From Drosophila pseudoobscura (Eukaryota > Arthropoda > Insecta > Diptera > Drosophilidae), in NCBI RefSeq assembly GCF_009870125.1, contig NC_046679.1, positions 31,620,001 to 31,684,000 of the forward strand: a stretch of DNA of 64,000 bases, given 5' to 3'. Shown here piece by piece: positions 54,671 through 64,000 of this stretch (the stretch's first letter is position 1; the number at the start of each line of letters is the position of its first letter). The position numbers and the translations under genes are program-made. The notes under the pieces are model-generated. The model did not search any database. It saw only the letters and a program-made list of their open reading frames with translations, and was not told where the DNA came from.

Positions 54671-54688
54671 ATCACGTCGGGGTCACCA
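54671..54688 (-). promoter_or_regulatory. Pao1 primer-binding site, tRNA-Trp
   Basis: Minus strand TGGTGACCCCGACGTGAT, one base after the LTR end, complements the 3' end of eukaryotic tRNA-Trp (ATCACGTCGGGGTCA plus CCA). The leader to the gag ATG is about 315 bases (54355-54670). Confidence 0.8.
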
Positions 54689-54689
54689 A

Positions 54690-55094
54690 TGTTTGAGATG
54701 CCAAGCTTTTTTGGCACCTATGTATTTCACAATAAAAAGAGATTTGGGTTAAACTTTATAATATATAATATAATATTTAATCTTGGTGGCTTAGCGGAAG
54801 CCGATTGCTTGCTATTGCCAGATGTACTTTATGCGAGATCGATATGCAACCAATGCGCAGAGGGGTTAGCATAGAACTAAACTATAGACGACGGCGTTAG
54901 ATCAAAGTGACTGCCGAAGTGGCGGCAGCAGATCAAAGTAGTTGCCGAAGTGGCGGCGGCAGAGAGCCCCTTTAGCGAGAGAGCGCAGCAGCTCTGCAGA
55001 AAGTCAACGTTTTACAACATATGTAGGCGGCTCTCTATGCTCATACAATAATAATGCTAAAGTTACGGTTATTCCTCAGCGGCTGGCCCGAACA
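54690..55094 (-). repeat. Pao1 5' LTR
   Basis: 405 bp, minus strand TGTTCGGGCCAG ... CTCAAACA, flanked by CGTAC at 55095-55099. Contains two GAAGTGGCGGC repeats and GAGAGAGCGCAGC sequence near the putative start-site region. Confidence 0.9.
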
Positions 55095-56012
55095 CGTACC
55101 ATTTTTGATGTCGATTACGGTAAGTTGACCCTTCAACCGCGCTATGCCTTTGTCCTTGAGAATGTAGAATCGATATATGTAAGCAAAGACGCGCTGCATG
55201 GATCCGAATGAGTTTTGAAATTTGCAATCGTACTGCATGACGACGTTCTGGTACATCGGTTGGCAATTGCAAGCCTGCAGGCAACTCCGAGCTCGCAAGA
55301 CGTAAGAATGGTGGTCCAGAGATCCAAAGGCTGCTATCCATTAGTTCAGCGGGCGTGGATCCACGTGATATGATGTCGGCAGGATTCAACTTTGTGGGCA
55401 CGTGATGCCAAGTCATTCCAGCGGTGAGCTCCTGAATCCGCTGAACTCGATTAGAAACAAATATATTAAAATTCAATGGTGATTCTCGAATCCAGGCAAG
55501 GGCTATGGACGAATCCGACCAGCAATGTATTTGGCATGGAGCTGATAATCCCTTAACTATGGTGGACACTAGTTCGGCTAATACGAGGGCAGCGGATAGC
55601 TCAAGCTTGGGGATAGTCATACTTTTCAAGGGCGCGACTCTGGATTTAGAGCATAAGAGATGACTTTGCACAATGCCAAGAGCTTCCGAACGCATGTATA
55701 CACAGGCGCCATATGCTGCTTGGCTCGCATCACAAAACGCGTGCATTTCTAATTTGGCTTGCTGCCGAAGCACGTAACGTGGAAACTTAAAGTTTTCAAC
55801 CATCGACAACTGCGAAGTCAGCTCAATCCAAGTCGTATGTAGATCAAGGGGCAGGCTTTCGTCCCAATTCAACTTTAGGCTTTCGTTCCATAGCGACTGC
55901 ATAAATATTTTAGCTTTTGTGATGATGGGAGAGATGAGCCCTAGAGGATCGTAGAACCTAGCTAGTGTAGACAGGACCGAACGCTTCGATATTGGGCCTG
56001 CAGCGGTTCCGA
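55095..56012 (-). pseudogene. pol: Pao2 pol, end of RT and RNase H
   Basis: Minus strand from about 56012: SKRSVLSTLARFYDPLGL (end of RT), then RNase H motifs HAFCDASQAAYGACVY, IPKLELSAALVLA, CWSDSSIALAWI and HVPTKLNPADIISRG. A frameshift near 55270 separates this from KFQNSFGSMQRVFAY and LTVIDIKNGT, which ends at the CGTAC target. The other half is 47545-48956. Everything 5' of this point (gag, protease, RT core, 5' LTR) is missing, replaced by the inverted arm starting at 56018. Confidence 0.85.
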
Positions 56013-56285
56013 CGTGAGCTCTTCGCTCTTCACTATCTCCTCTTTGCGTCTGCCTACCGACGTCGGCCGAGCGAAGCTGCGCTTAGCGATCGGAGCGGCA
56101 ATGTAAAGGGCAGGCAAGCCACACTTGCAATTTGGATGTCACGCATTAAAGAACATATCGCAATTTTATTTCTGCGCCGAGTTTTATTTAATTGAAATAA
56201 TTAGTCGGCCGATTGGGGATAAAAAACATTATCTCCACATATTGATTATAATATATAATATTATTACACAATGCAGCAAACAAGA
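56013..56285 (+). repeat. Inverted partial copy of the Pao2 LTR
   Basis: Plus-strand version of 47190-47420 with some substitutions, beginning GAGCTCTTCGCTCTTCACTA. It lacks the LTR start (TGTTCGGAGC...). Confidence 0.75.
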
Positions 56286-56980
56286 GAACAACAGCAGGCG
56301 GCAGGGTGAAATGGAGTGCCACGCTTGAGTGCCTGCTGATTGACATATGGCAGGAGAAAATTGAAGATTTGCGCGGACCACGCAAAAATTCACATGTGTA
56401 CATGGAGATGGCCGAGTCCATGAAGGAGGCTGGGCTTGAGCTTGGATGGGGCTAGATAAGGACAAAGCTCGAGAACATGACCGGATAAACAACATGGAGC
56501 AGAGCACATTGGACAACGACAGTAAGTTATATTAATTTATTGCTAAAAAAATATATATTTCATTTAAGGTGTTCATTGCAGATCCTGATGAGTACTTTTC
56601 GGATATTATTGAGATGGACCTGGACGGACCTCCAGCACCTTGTCTGGGCCTCCGCCAAAGAAAAAGAAAAAGACCGACATTTCGTTGCTGGCAGAGATCG
56701 CCCAGGAGCGTCTCGAACAACAAAAGGACCACCACGTTAGGCAGGAGAAGATGGTGCAGGACTTGATCAGCACCCAAACAAAATTCCAGAACGACTTATT
56801 AGAAGTCTTCATCATCCATTATAATAACCAAGAATTAATAAATCTTCCGCGCAAATTTAATGAACTTGTTATTGGCATCAGCTGTTTTTGATGGATGGTG
56901 GCAGTGTGAATCGGAGTTTCACATTTGTCAAAAAATCCCACCATTCCCCCGGGATGGGCACAGTGTGCAGAGCCTATAAG
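56018..56980 (+). repeat. Right arm of large inverted repeat
   Basis: Inverted counterpart of 46457-47420, with a 7-base deletion and scattered substitutions. Confidence 0.85.
56286..56891 (+). pseudogene. Myb/SANT-like (trihelix) gene, inverted copy
   Basis: Plus strand copy of the gene at 46543-47190: KWSATLECLLIDIWQEKIE from 56310, stop after GWG at 56453, then MEQSTLDND at 56494, intron 56522-56581 (GTAAGT ... TTCATTGCAG) and final exon to 56891. A 7-base deletion after EMDLDG shifts the frame in this copy, so the lysine-rich and coiled-coil tail (56640-56891) is read only from an internal position. The splice signals remain intact. Confidence 0.6.
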
Positions 56981-57099
56981 CTTGCAATCAAAATACAAAT
57001 ACCACTATCGATATCGAGTATCGATATCTATCGTTCCTGATGGTCGCGTCTCTACTTCGCGATGCCTAACAATAATTTTTTTCGGTGATTTAAGGAGAG
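56892..57099. other. End of inverted arm and CGATA-rich segment
   Basis: 56892-56980 is the inverted counterpart of 46457-46542. After that comes sequence seen nowhere else in the window, containing two TATCGATA octamers. Confidence 0.5.
57006..57026. promoter_or_regulatory. Two TATCGATA (DRE / BEAF-type) motifs
   Basis: Perfect palindromic octamers at 57006-57013 and 57019-57026, with a further TATCG at 57029. TATCGATA is the DREF site and contains the CGATA core bound by BEAF-32; both are common at Drosophila promoters and domain borders. Function here is inferred only. Confidence 0.45.
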
Positions 57100-57385
57100 T
57101 GTTGAGTCCAGGAACGTGAGAATTGCGGATAAAACACAGTCGCTTATCTTCATAGGTACTTAGGCGTTGGTTGCGTTTTATTTCTTATTTGCAAAAGGAG
57201 GTTAATAGGTTTTATTCTTATATGTAGGTAATATATCTGCGCACGCTTCGTCTTTTCTCCCCGTTCTTTTTTCGACTGCTCAAACTAATGTGACCTTCTT
57301 GTCTTCTTGTCTTTTCATAGTGTGGCCATTTTTCTTCTCTCTTTTTTCTCTATGTAGGGTATCTGTGCCCTTGCTTAAAACTAAG
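57100..57385 (-). repeat. LTR fragment of the unit-A BEL family
   Basis: Minus strand match to about 20900-21172 (ACTTAGTTTTAAGC ... GACTCAACA). The first ~30 LTR bases are missing at 57385, where the Pao3 LTR begins, suggesting that Pao3 inserted into it. Confidence 0.75.
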
Positions 57386-57858
57386 TGTCGGGTCAAGCAG
57401 CTTAAATATTTTAAATTATTGCCAGTGGTGCGGCCCAGAAGAAATGCATTTAGGTGTTGTCGTTTCCAATGCCCCCACTGCAAAGATCATTTGCTACCGC
57501 ATATGCGCATGCAGCGGAATTCTTTCGTCTCCTTATGTCGCAATCTCTCGTACTCGGCTTAGCAGCGGCCCCGAGCAGCTCTAACGCTCTCGGGCTATCA
57601 TACGCTCTCGCTCGCGTCTAAGCTTGCTGCATAAGGCCCGGCAATTTGGCCCGTCAGCCCTTGCATGGGCAGTCTTGAGCTAATCGTCGCAGCTATTAGA
57701 TTAACATCCTCGCATCAATCGTTCGCCCAATCATTGCCATATGTACATACGCAATAAGTTGGTTTACATATGCAAATAAATTGTGAATTATAAACAGCCT
57801 CTCGACTTTCATTAACTTCAAATTGCAACAGTTATTATAAACGCTTAATAGCTTAACA
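57386..57858 (+). repeat. Pao3 5' LTR
   Basis: 473 bp, TGTCGGGTCAAGCAGC ... AGCTTAACA. Matched by 62149-62534 at the other end, with a few percent differences by eye, so older than Pao1. Confidence 0.88.
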
Positions 57859-57860
57859 TT

Positions 57861-57879
57861 TGGTGACCCCGACGTGATT
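57861..57879 (+). promoter_or_regulatory. Pao3 primer-binding site, tRNA-Trp
   Basis: TGGTGACCCCGACGTGATT two bases after the LTR, the same tRNA-Trp complement as in Pao1. Confidence 0.8.
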
Positions 57880-58003
57880 GTGCAATAAATAATCCATCAG
57901 TGCAATCACAAACTAATATAGCCATCTCAACCAGTGTCATCGACCACACAAGTTATCATCTTCCCGCTAGAGACGTTGGTCTTTCTGCTAACGTTGCCGT
58001 TAC

Positions 58004-59194
58004 CATGGAAATTAATGTTGCTAACGAAATTCCAATGACCAGTGAGCAAAAAGGGTGTCTTTTTTGAAGCTCAAGCTCAAGCTTTCCTGTCTGCGGGACT
58101 GGAGACTGGAGACTGTTCGGTCGCTTGAAATCTCAGATGGCAATTATGCTGTGGCATTAGATTTGGAAAACAGATTCAATAATCGGCGATTGGTTTTTCA
58201 CGCACACATCAATGAGATCTTGGCGCTTCAGGCTGTGGAACCTGGGTCAGTGGTCATGCTTCGGGAGCTTTCAGACAAATTCAATTCACATATGCGCGCG
58301 CTCCAGGGTTTGGGCACCACTGAGCAGATCGCAGGATGCATCATCGTGCAGGAGCTTCTCCGAAAACTGGATCCAGCGAGCCAAGAGAAGTGGGAGGAAC
58401 GATTCAACGACCCGTGGGAATCTATGGCCTCGTTCTTGGAGCAGCGATGCAGATCATTGGAGATGATGGACTTTTCTATGGCAAGCTATGCGTTGAGCAA
58501 TCAGGTGGGCAGAAGTAGAAAGCATAATAATTCTAGGTCTACATTGGTTACAACGAACCAAACCGTAGCACGCTGCGCGCTGTGCAACGATGGTGCTCAC
58601 GAGGTCCAGCACTGTCAGAAGTTTAAAGCGCTGTCCCCCACAAATCGCCATAAAGAAGCCAAGCGGCTTTCGTTGTGTATAAATTGTCTCAGAACAGGGC
58701 ATCGATTACTTCAGTGCACCTCGAGCAACTGTCGTACCTGCGGGGGTAGACACCATACCCTCCTTCATTTTGGTAGTCCTGAAGATACCGCAGTCCAAGG
58801 GAAATCAGCGCCGTATACTCCATCTCCGTCTGCGCTGTCTGAGTCTACGCCGTCTGAGCATACCACTGAGCCCTCTACTTCAGCGGCTACCTCGTCTGCC
58901 CTTATTGCCCAAGATCACAGGAATGGTGTTGTTCTACTTGCCACGGCCACGGTCTTAGTCAAAAATCGTTCCGGAATTTTAGTTCCCTGCCGAGCGTTGC
59001 TGGATTCCGGCTCCCAGTTGCATCTAATAACTTCTCGTTTCGCGAATCAGCTTCAGCTTCGAAAAATGAAATCATCGACTGCAGTCTCGGGAATAGGCGA
59101 CTCTAGCTTCGTCACGGATGGATTTTCGGTGAACGTTAGCCTGCACTCTCATCGAGCTCATCGGATTACTCAACTCTCATCACTGCCATTGTAG
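58004..59194 (+). pseudogene. gag: Pao3 gag and protease, N-terminus deleted
   Basis: ATG 58004 opens MEINVANEIPMTSEQKG and hits TGA at 58064. A deletion joins this to the middle of Gag (LETVRSLEISDGNYAVAL) in another frame, open 58055-59194. Zinc knuckles (CINCLRTGHRLLQC, CRTCGGRHHTLLH) at 58675-58770 and protease site ALLDSGSQLHLI near 58998 are intact. A frameshift near 59160 ends the frame. Compared with Pao1, roughly 150 N-terminal residues are lost. The short direct repeat CTGGAGACTGGAGACTG lies at the deletion point. Confidence 0.8.
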
Positions 59195-62000
59195 CCTCTA
59201 GCATAACCGATCGACAGCCAAGCTTTGGAATTGACACTCAAAACTGGAACATTCCATCTAACATACCACTAGCTGATCCGGAGTTTTATAAGCCGCAGCG
59301 CATCGATCTGCTAATTGGCGCAAGTCTGTTTTTCGAGCTCCTGTGTGTTGGTCAGGTCAAGCTACTGCCAGGATTGCCTTCAATTCAGAAAACGCGGTTG
59401 GGATGGGTCGTGTCTGGAAGTTGTTCGCGTTTAAAAGGTTTCTCGTTGATGGTCTCTCGCGCTCGGGCCGTAGCTGCTGAGGATAATAGTCCAGAGGATC
59501 GGCTTGAGGTGCTTCTTCGGAGGTTTTGGGAGGTAGAAAATTGCATCGAACCAATAATAAAGTCTACCAAAGGAGAGCTAGATTGTGAAGCACACTTTGT
59601 GCAGCATTTCCGTCGACTACATAAAGGCGATTATTGTGTTCGGCTGCCAGCAAAATATAATTTGGATCTCCTTGGAGAATCTTACAATCAAGCGCTTCGT
59701 AGATTCCTGACCCTTGAGAGAAAGTTAGATCGTCGCCCTGATGTTAAATCTCAGTATGCAGCATTTATAAAGGAGTACCTTGATTTAGGCCATATGTCTC
59801 AGGTTCCTACCCAGTCAATCAGCAACTGCCGATATTTTTTGCCTCACCATTGCGTCATGAAGGAAGATAGTTCTACGATCAAGCTTCGCATCGTTTTTGA
59901 TGGATCCGCTTCAACCTCATCTGGATATTCCCTGAACGACGTTTTTAATGGCTGGTCCCGTAATCCAACCCAAACTTATTCATATTCCATAGCGCGATTC
60001 TACGATCCTCTCGGACTTGCTGGTCCCGTAATTACTAAACCCAAAATCTTTCTCCAGCGGTTGTGCCAGAGAAGTTGTCCTGGGATGAAAGCCTTCCAGT
60101 CGCACTGAACACCGAGTGGCAGGAAATATGCACCAGATTTGGTCAGATTCGTCGACTTGAATTTCCTCGGCTTGTACTCCTTCCAGACTCTACGCTGGAA
60201 ATTCACGGATTTTGCGATGCCAGCATCGAGGCTTATGGTGCATGCATTTATGTCGTGTCCAAGGGTCAGCATTCCAGCAGTCACTTACTTTGTGCCAAAT
60301 CTCGTGTGGCTCCTTTGAAGACACTTACACTACCAAAGTTGGAGCTTTGTGGAGCGGAGTTGCTGGCTAGGCTCATATCTGAGATAACTGGAATGAATGT
60401 ATTCAAGGGAAGGTGTTACTGTTGGTGTGATTCTGCCGTTGCGCTCTCTTGGATTCGGGACGAGCTGTCAAGATTTAATATTTTTTGTGGCAAATAGAGT
60501 GTCAACGATTCAGGAAATGACCGAAAAAATGGAATGGCGCTATGTTCCCACAGCTTTAAACCCAGCCGACATTCTGTCTCGAGGGGCTCATCCAACTGAG
60601 CTGAATGAGTCACCTCTTTGGGCTCATGGTCTTCCATTTCTTTGCGGCTCCTCAGAAGACTGGCCACCCACTGTGCTACCTGATAAGCCAGCCCTTGAAC
60701 TTTGCCGGAAGGCTCTTCTGGTCAAATCGCCCTACATGGACATTATTGCTGATTCCAAGTATGCGAATTCATTTGCTTCTTTGCAACGCGTTTTCGGATA
60801 CATTCACAAGTTTTGCAACCGAATTCGGCGCCCCGGATTCACTGTCTCAGACATTGAACATGGAACCCAGGTATTGCTACGACTAGTCCAGCGTACTCAG
60901 CTATGGGAGGACATGAAGTCACTGCGGGCAAGGGGAGCAGTCTCCTCATCGAGCTCAATCGCATCGTTATCGCCATTCATGGATCAGTTTGGACTTCTCA
61001 GGGTAGATGGTCGACTGAAAAACTCTTCGTTGGATTTTGATGGCCGTCATCCAATCATCTTGCCCAGCAGCCATCCACTGACTCTTGCTATAATCTCCCA
61101 TTTTCATGAGCGGAATCTGCACGCTGGTCCTCGAGCTTTGCTTGGACTAATTCGATCCCAATATTGGCCTATTGGGGGGAGGAAGACGGTAAACACGGCA
61201 GTAAACAAGTGCGTAAGATGCTTTCGACTGAAGCCCAGGGTATTGGAGCATATTATATATACTCCTTCCAAAGGAGCGGCTCGATGGTTCTCATGCCTTT
61301 GAGATCACAGGCGTGGACTTCTGTGGGAAGTTTTTCTACAAACCGGAGGCACGCAACAAGGCTCCAAGTGCTACGTCTGCGTCTTCATTTGTTTCGCTAC
61401 CAAGGCTGTTCATCTGGAGCTTATAAAGGACTTATCCACAGTTGCTTTTCTACATGGACTAAAGCGCTTCATATGTACCAGACGAAAGCCGCGGCAAATT
61501 TGGTCAGACAACGCAACCAATTTTGGCGGCGCTAAGAATGAGCTGATGGAATTAAAGCGCCTGGTCCTCAGCGATGACCATCAGAAGGCGCTGCTGAATT
61601 TTTGCTTGGTCGAGGCTATAGACTGGAATTTCATTCCTCCGCGCTCCCCTCATTTTGGTGGTCTATGGGAGGCTGCAGTGAAGACGGCCAAGTACCACTT
61701 CTACCGTGCGATAGGCAACTCGGTGCTTGGATTTGACGAGCTGCGGACGCTGTTGTGCCACATCACGGCAGTGATTAATTCAAGACCTTTAGTTTCAATT
61801 TCAGAGAGCCCTGCCGATCTAGATGTTCTAACTCCAGCGCATTTCTTGAATGGTGGCCCTCCTGCTTCGTTCGCTGAGCCTGACGTCACGCAGCTAAACT
61901 TCGATCGCCTGGACGGATGGCAGCGCATTTCGTACCTGCAACAGCTCTTTTGGTCCCGGTGGAAGGAGGAGTATATTACGTCACTGTAGCAGTGCTCAAA
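59195..62000 (+). pseudogene. pol: Pao3 pol with deleted RT core
   Basis: Protease tail and RT start (TRLGWVVSG, FLPHHCVMKED, LRIVFDGSASTS; 59374-59940) are followed at about 59950-59985 by a jump to ARFYDPLGLAGP. The whole RT palm with the YVDD motif is gone. RNase H (GFCDASIEAYGACIY, LPKLELCGAELLA, SDSAVALSWI-type) lies at 60063-60497, with frameshifts near 60090 and 60480. Integrase zinc region (HERNLHAGPRALLGLI ... CVRCFRLKP) is at 61110-61230, then a frameshift. The first catalytic Asp block is out of frame near 61310, the second near 61505, and PHFGGLWEAAVKTAKYH is at 61650-61700 in the last open frame (61546-61989). Inactive. Confidence 0.85.
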
Positions 62001-62148
62001 GTGGCGGACTTCGAGGCCTAGTCTGTTGGCGTTGTCCGAGTTGCTGTGCTGAAGACGCCATCTGGAATCACCAAGCGCGCCGTCAACAAGCTGTGCCTGC
62101 TGCCCCTTAAAGATGCTGTTGAAAGTCAGGCTTCCAATGGGGGGAGTA
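62001..62148 (+). other. Pao3 end of pol and polypurine tract
   Basis: Decayed C-terminal integrase coding sequence ending in AATGGGGGGAGTA directly before the 3' LTR. Confidence 0.65.
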
Positions 62149-62534
62149 TGTCGGTTCAAGCAGCTTAAATATTTTAAATTATTACGAGTGGTGCGGCCCA
62201 AAAGAAATGCATTTTGGTGTTGTCGTTTCCAATGTCCCCACTGCAAAGATCATTTGCTACCGCACATGCGCATGCAGCGGAATTCTTTCGTCTCCTTATG
62301 TCGCAATCTCTCGGACTCGGCTTAACAGCGTCCCCGAGCAGCTCTAACGCTCTCGGGCTATCATACGCTCTCGCTCGCGTCTAAGCTTGCTGCATAGGGG
62401 CCGGCAGATTGGACCGTCAGCCCTTGCATGGCAGTCTTGAGCTAATCGTCGCAGCTATTAGATTAACATCCTCGCATCAATCGTTCGCCCAATCATCCCC
62501 ATATGTACATACGCGATAAGTTGGTTTACATATG
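62149..62534 (+). repeat. Pao3 3' LTR, cut at 62534
   Basis: Matches the first ~390 bases of the 5' LTR, from TGTCGGTTCAAGC to GGTTTACATATG. It then switches to the end of a minus-strand gypsy-type element. The remaining ~85 bases are presumably beyond the window. Confidence 0.85.
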
Positions 62535-62723
62535 TGGCCCCGGATTTTCCGTAGTTGTACTTTAGTCCAGGATGCCAGGTTTTATTATAATTAGTCTTTA
62601 TTTCTGAATATTATTTAAGATTAGTTATGATTACAACGGTCGCTGTGCTTTAAGTATATTTTGATTAATACAGATATTTGCGCTCGTAATTTGCGTGTGG
62701 CTGAGTGAGACTTTGGCACCGAA
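62535..62723 (-). repeat. 3' non-coding region / probable 3' LTR end of gypsy-superfamily element
   Basis: Minus strand sequence after the pol stop, with AATAAA (near 62600) and ending GGGGCCACA at 62535 against the Pao3 LTR. The LTR start could not be fixed because no second LTR is in the window. Confidence 0.5.
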
Positions 62724-63992
62724 TTAAATGGCGTCGATCGTTGAGGCTGTGTTCTCTCCTCTCTTTGTTCGACGGCCGCTTCTAGTCTCTCTCTCTGTTA
62801 CTTCCTCTGTTATCTCTACAGACTCTGTTGCTCTCCCACCAAATCCCACATTCGGCCCTCCTGACATAGAGTTAGCCCCGAACTCCTTCATAAATTCGGC
62901 CACCGTAGATGTTTTAAAAGGGCCTTCTCCTTCACCCACTCTTTCTACATCATACCGGCCGTGCTTGTGAATCTTGACCACCTTATAGTGCCCTAGAAAC
63001 TTTCCCCTCAACTTCAATCCAACACCATATTGGGTCCGCCTGATTGCAACTAAGTCATTGATCTTGTACTGCTTTTCATCCTTTCTCTTTTTATCAAAGG
63101 CTAGCTTATTTTCTTCCTGCAACGACTGAATATTGTCCCTAGCCTCTTTCCTTAACTGCTCACGATCATTGTCTAGCTCACCTATGAGAGACTGCTGTAC
63201 CAATTCTCTCAATTCAGCTATGTCAGCTATACGCATGTCTACTCCTGTTAGCAGATTAAATGGGGCGACTTTGGTACTCCTAGGTTCGACATTGTTAATT
63301 ATCTGTTGCACTCTACCCAGGTGCCTATACCAATTTCCTGGATTTTCTAAGCTCCTCTTTGACAGGATCGGTACTACTATTTTGTGCATTCTCTCGACCT
63401 GTCCATTGCCTCTAGGTACGCCTGTAGCTATTAACAAATGTTGTATCTTCTGCTTGTCACAGTACTTTTTGAATAAGTGCGATGTGAAAGCTGCGCCACG
63501 ATCAGTAACAATTCTGAATGGGTTACCAAATGATACTGCTTGCCTTTCTAAACAGTTCAGCACCTCCTCTACTCCGGTACTACGTGTGGGGTACAACCTG
63601 AAGTGATAGGTAACTAATGGTTTATCACCCTTGTCAATGGGAGTTAGGTACCCTTCTTGCCTGCCCGCTTTTGTATTAACTAAGATACACTGCACGCAAC
63701 CGCCTACCACTCTTTCGACTTTATTTCTTAGTTTAGGGATAAAGTAAGATTTCTCTACCAGATCCTGTGTTTTCTTCACCGAAAAATGTCCCTGCCTGTG
63801 GGCGATCTGTATTATTTCGGTTTCCATTTGAGATGGAACAACTATTAACTCTCGGTTTAGATCTTTGAATAAGATTTGGTTTGCCATATAATAATCCGCG
63901 TATCCCTGCTTTTCCACCAGATTCCTGACCACCCTTGTCCATTCATCTGCACACTGTGCATCCTTAAGCCTGTGTATAACATTCTCTGTCAA
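62724..63992 (-). pseudogene. pol: gypsy-superfamily integrase with lost first catalytic Asp
   Basis: Minus-strand frame, open to the window edge (422 codons visible), of a group different from the provirus at 5771 (mdg1/blastopia-like by general appearance). Zinc region HRQGHFSVKKTQ ... CVQC at 63690-63800; core motifs IVTDRGAAF (63490-63520) and NGQVERMHKIV (63400-63430). Between LVTYH and RLYPTRS (about 63600) roughly 27 residues that normally carry the first catalytic Asp (HxDH and the VVVDAFTK strand) are absent, in frame. A C-terminal domain (YKINDLVAIRRTQYG, GHYKVVKIHKHGRYDV) and an Arg/Glu-rich tail follow. Without that Asp the enzyme cannot integrate DNA. Confidence 0.8.
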
Positions 63993-64000
63993 TACGTACC

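Overview
The window is almost certainly heterochromatin-like, transposon-packed DNA from a Drosophila genome. The evidence is an errantivirus (gypsy-type) provirus, several BEL/Pao elements, LOA-like LINE fragments, and many copies of the DINE-1/INE-1 (Helentron) repeat. DINE-1 is recognised by its TATACCCGATACTC start, GTCTGTCCGTCC run and 'rich in Cs, then AAAGGACGAAAATCTG' core. No intact host gene was recognised; species is not resolved. All family calls are from motifs and were not searched against a database.

Left third (1-20868). A LINE RNase H fragment and a DINE piece precede the 3' end of a BEL element (copy 1, 993-2793). A DINE tandem (2794-4018) leads into a second BEL copy (5' LTR 4019-4329, 3' LTR remnant 16325-16550, TSD CTCAC on both sides). 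That copy is interrupted by uncharacterised DNA and, inside it, by a structurally complete gypsy-type endogenous retrovirus (5771-13669, LTRs that look identical, TSD TGTA, gag, pol and env all open). BEL copies 1 and 2 share the same internal integrase deletion and the same flanks, so they are parts of a tandem duplication. A full-length DINE (17131-18154) carries the empty site for the BEL insertion. A decayed LOA-like LINE (18985-20868, minus) follows.

Middle third (20869-47200). A different BEL-type element with a 304-bp 5' LTR begins a composite unit: BEL gag-pol, an unassigned tail, a Maverick/Polinton remnant whose integrase gene is split by a DINE, and a small spliced gene with a Myb/SANT-like domain. 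The composite occurs three times head to tail (about 7.3 and 8.7 kb offsets), nearly identical, with different short-microhomology junctions. All three copies share the same BEL frameshifts and nonsense codon, so a dead ancestor was amplified.

Right third (47200-64000). A minus-strand Pao element (called Pao2 here) is split by a younger Pao element (Pao1, 48957-55094, TSD CGTAC). Pao1 has a 1,676-codon gag-pol reading frame but lost its integrase tail, polypurine tract and the first 33 nt of its 3' LTR. The Myb-like gene and part of the Pao2 LTR reappear inverted at 56018-56980, so the Pao nest lies between inverted arms. A third plus-strand Pao element (57386-62534) has lost its reverse transcriptase core, and its 3' LTR is cut by a minus-strand gypsy-superfamily element that runs off the window. 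Its integrase lacks the first catalytic Asp region.

The genes do not form a cellular pathway. They are autonomous retroelement genes (capsid, protease, reverse transcriptase, RNase H, integrase, envelope) in various states of decay. Only the gypsy-type element looks recently active, and its gag frame has no AUG start.
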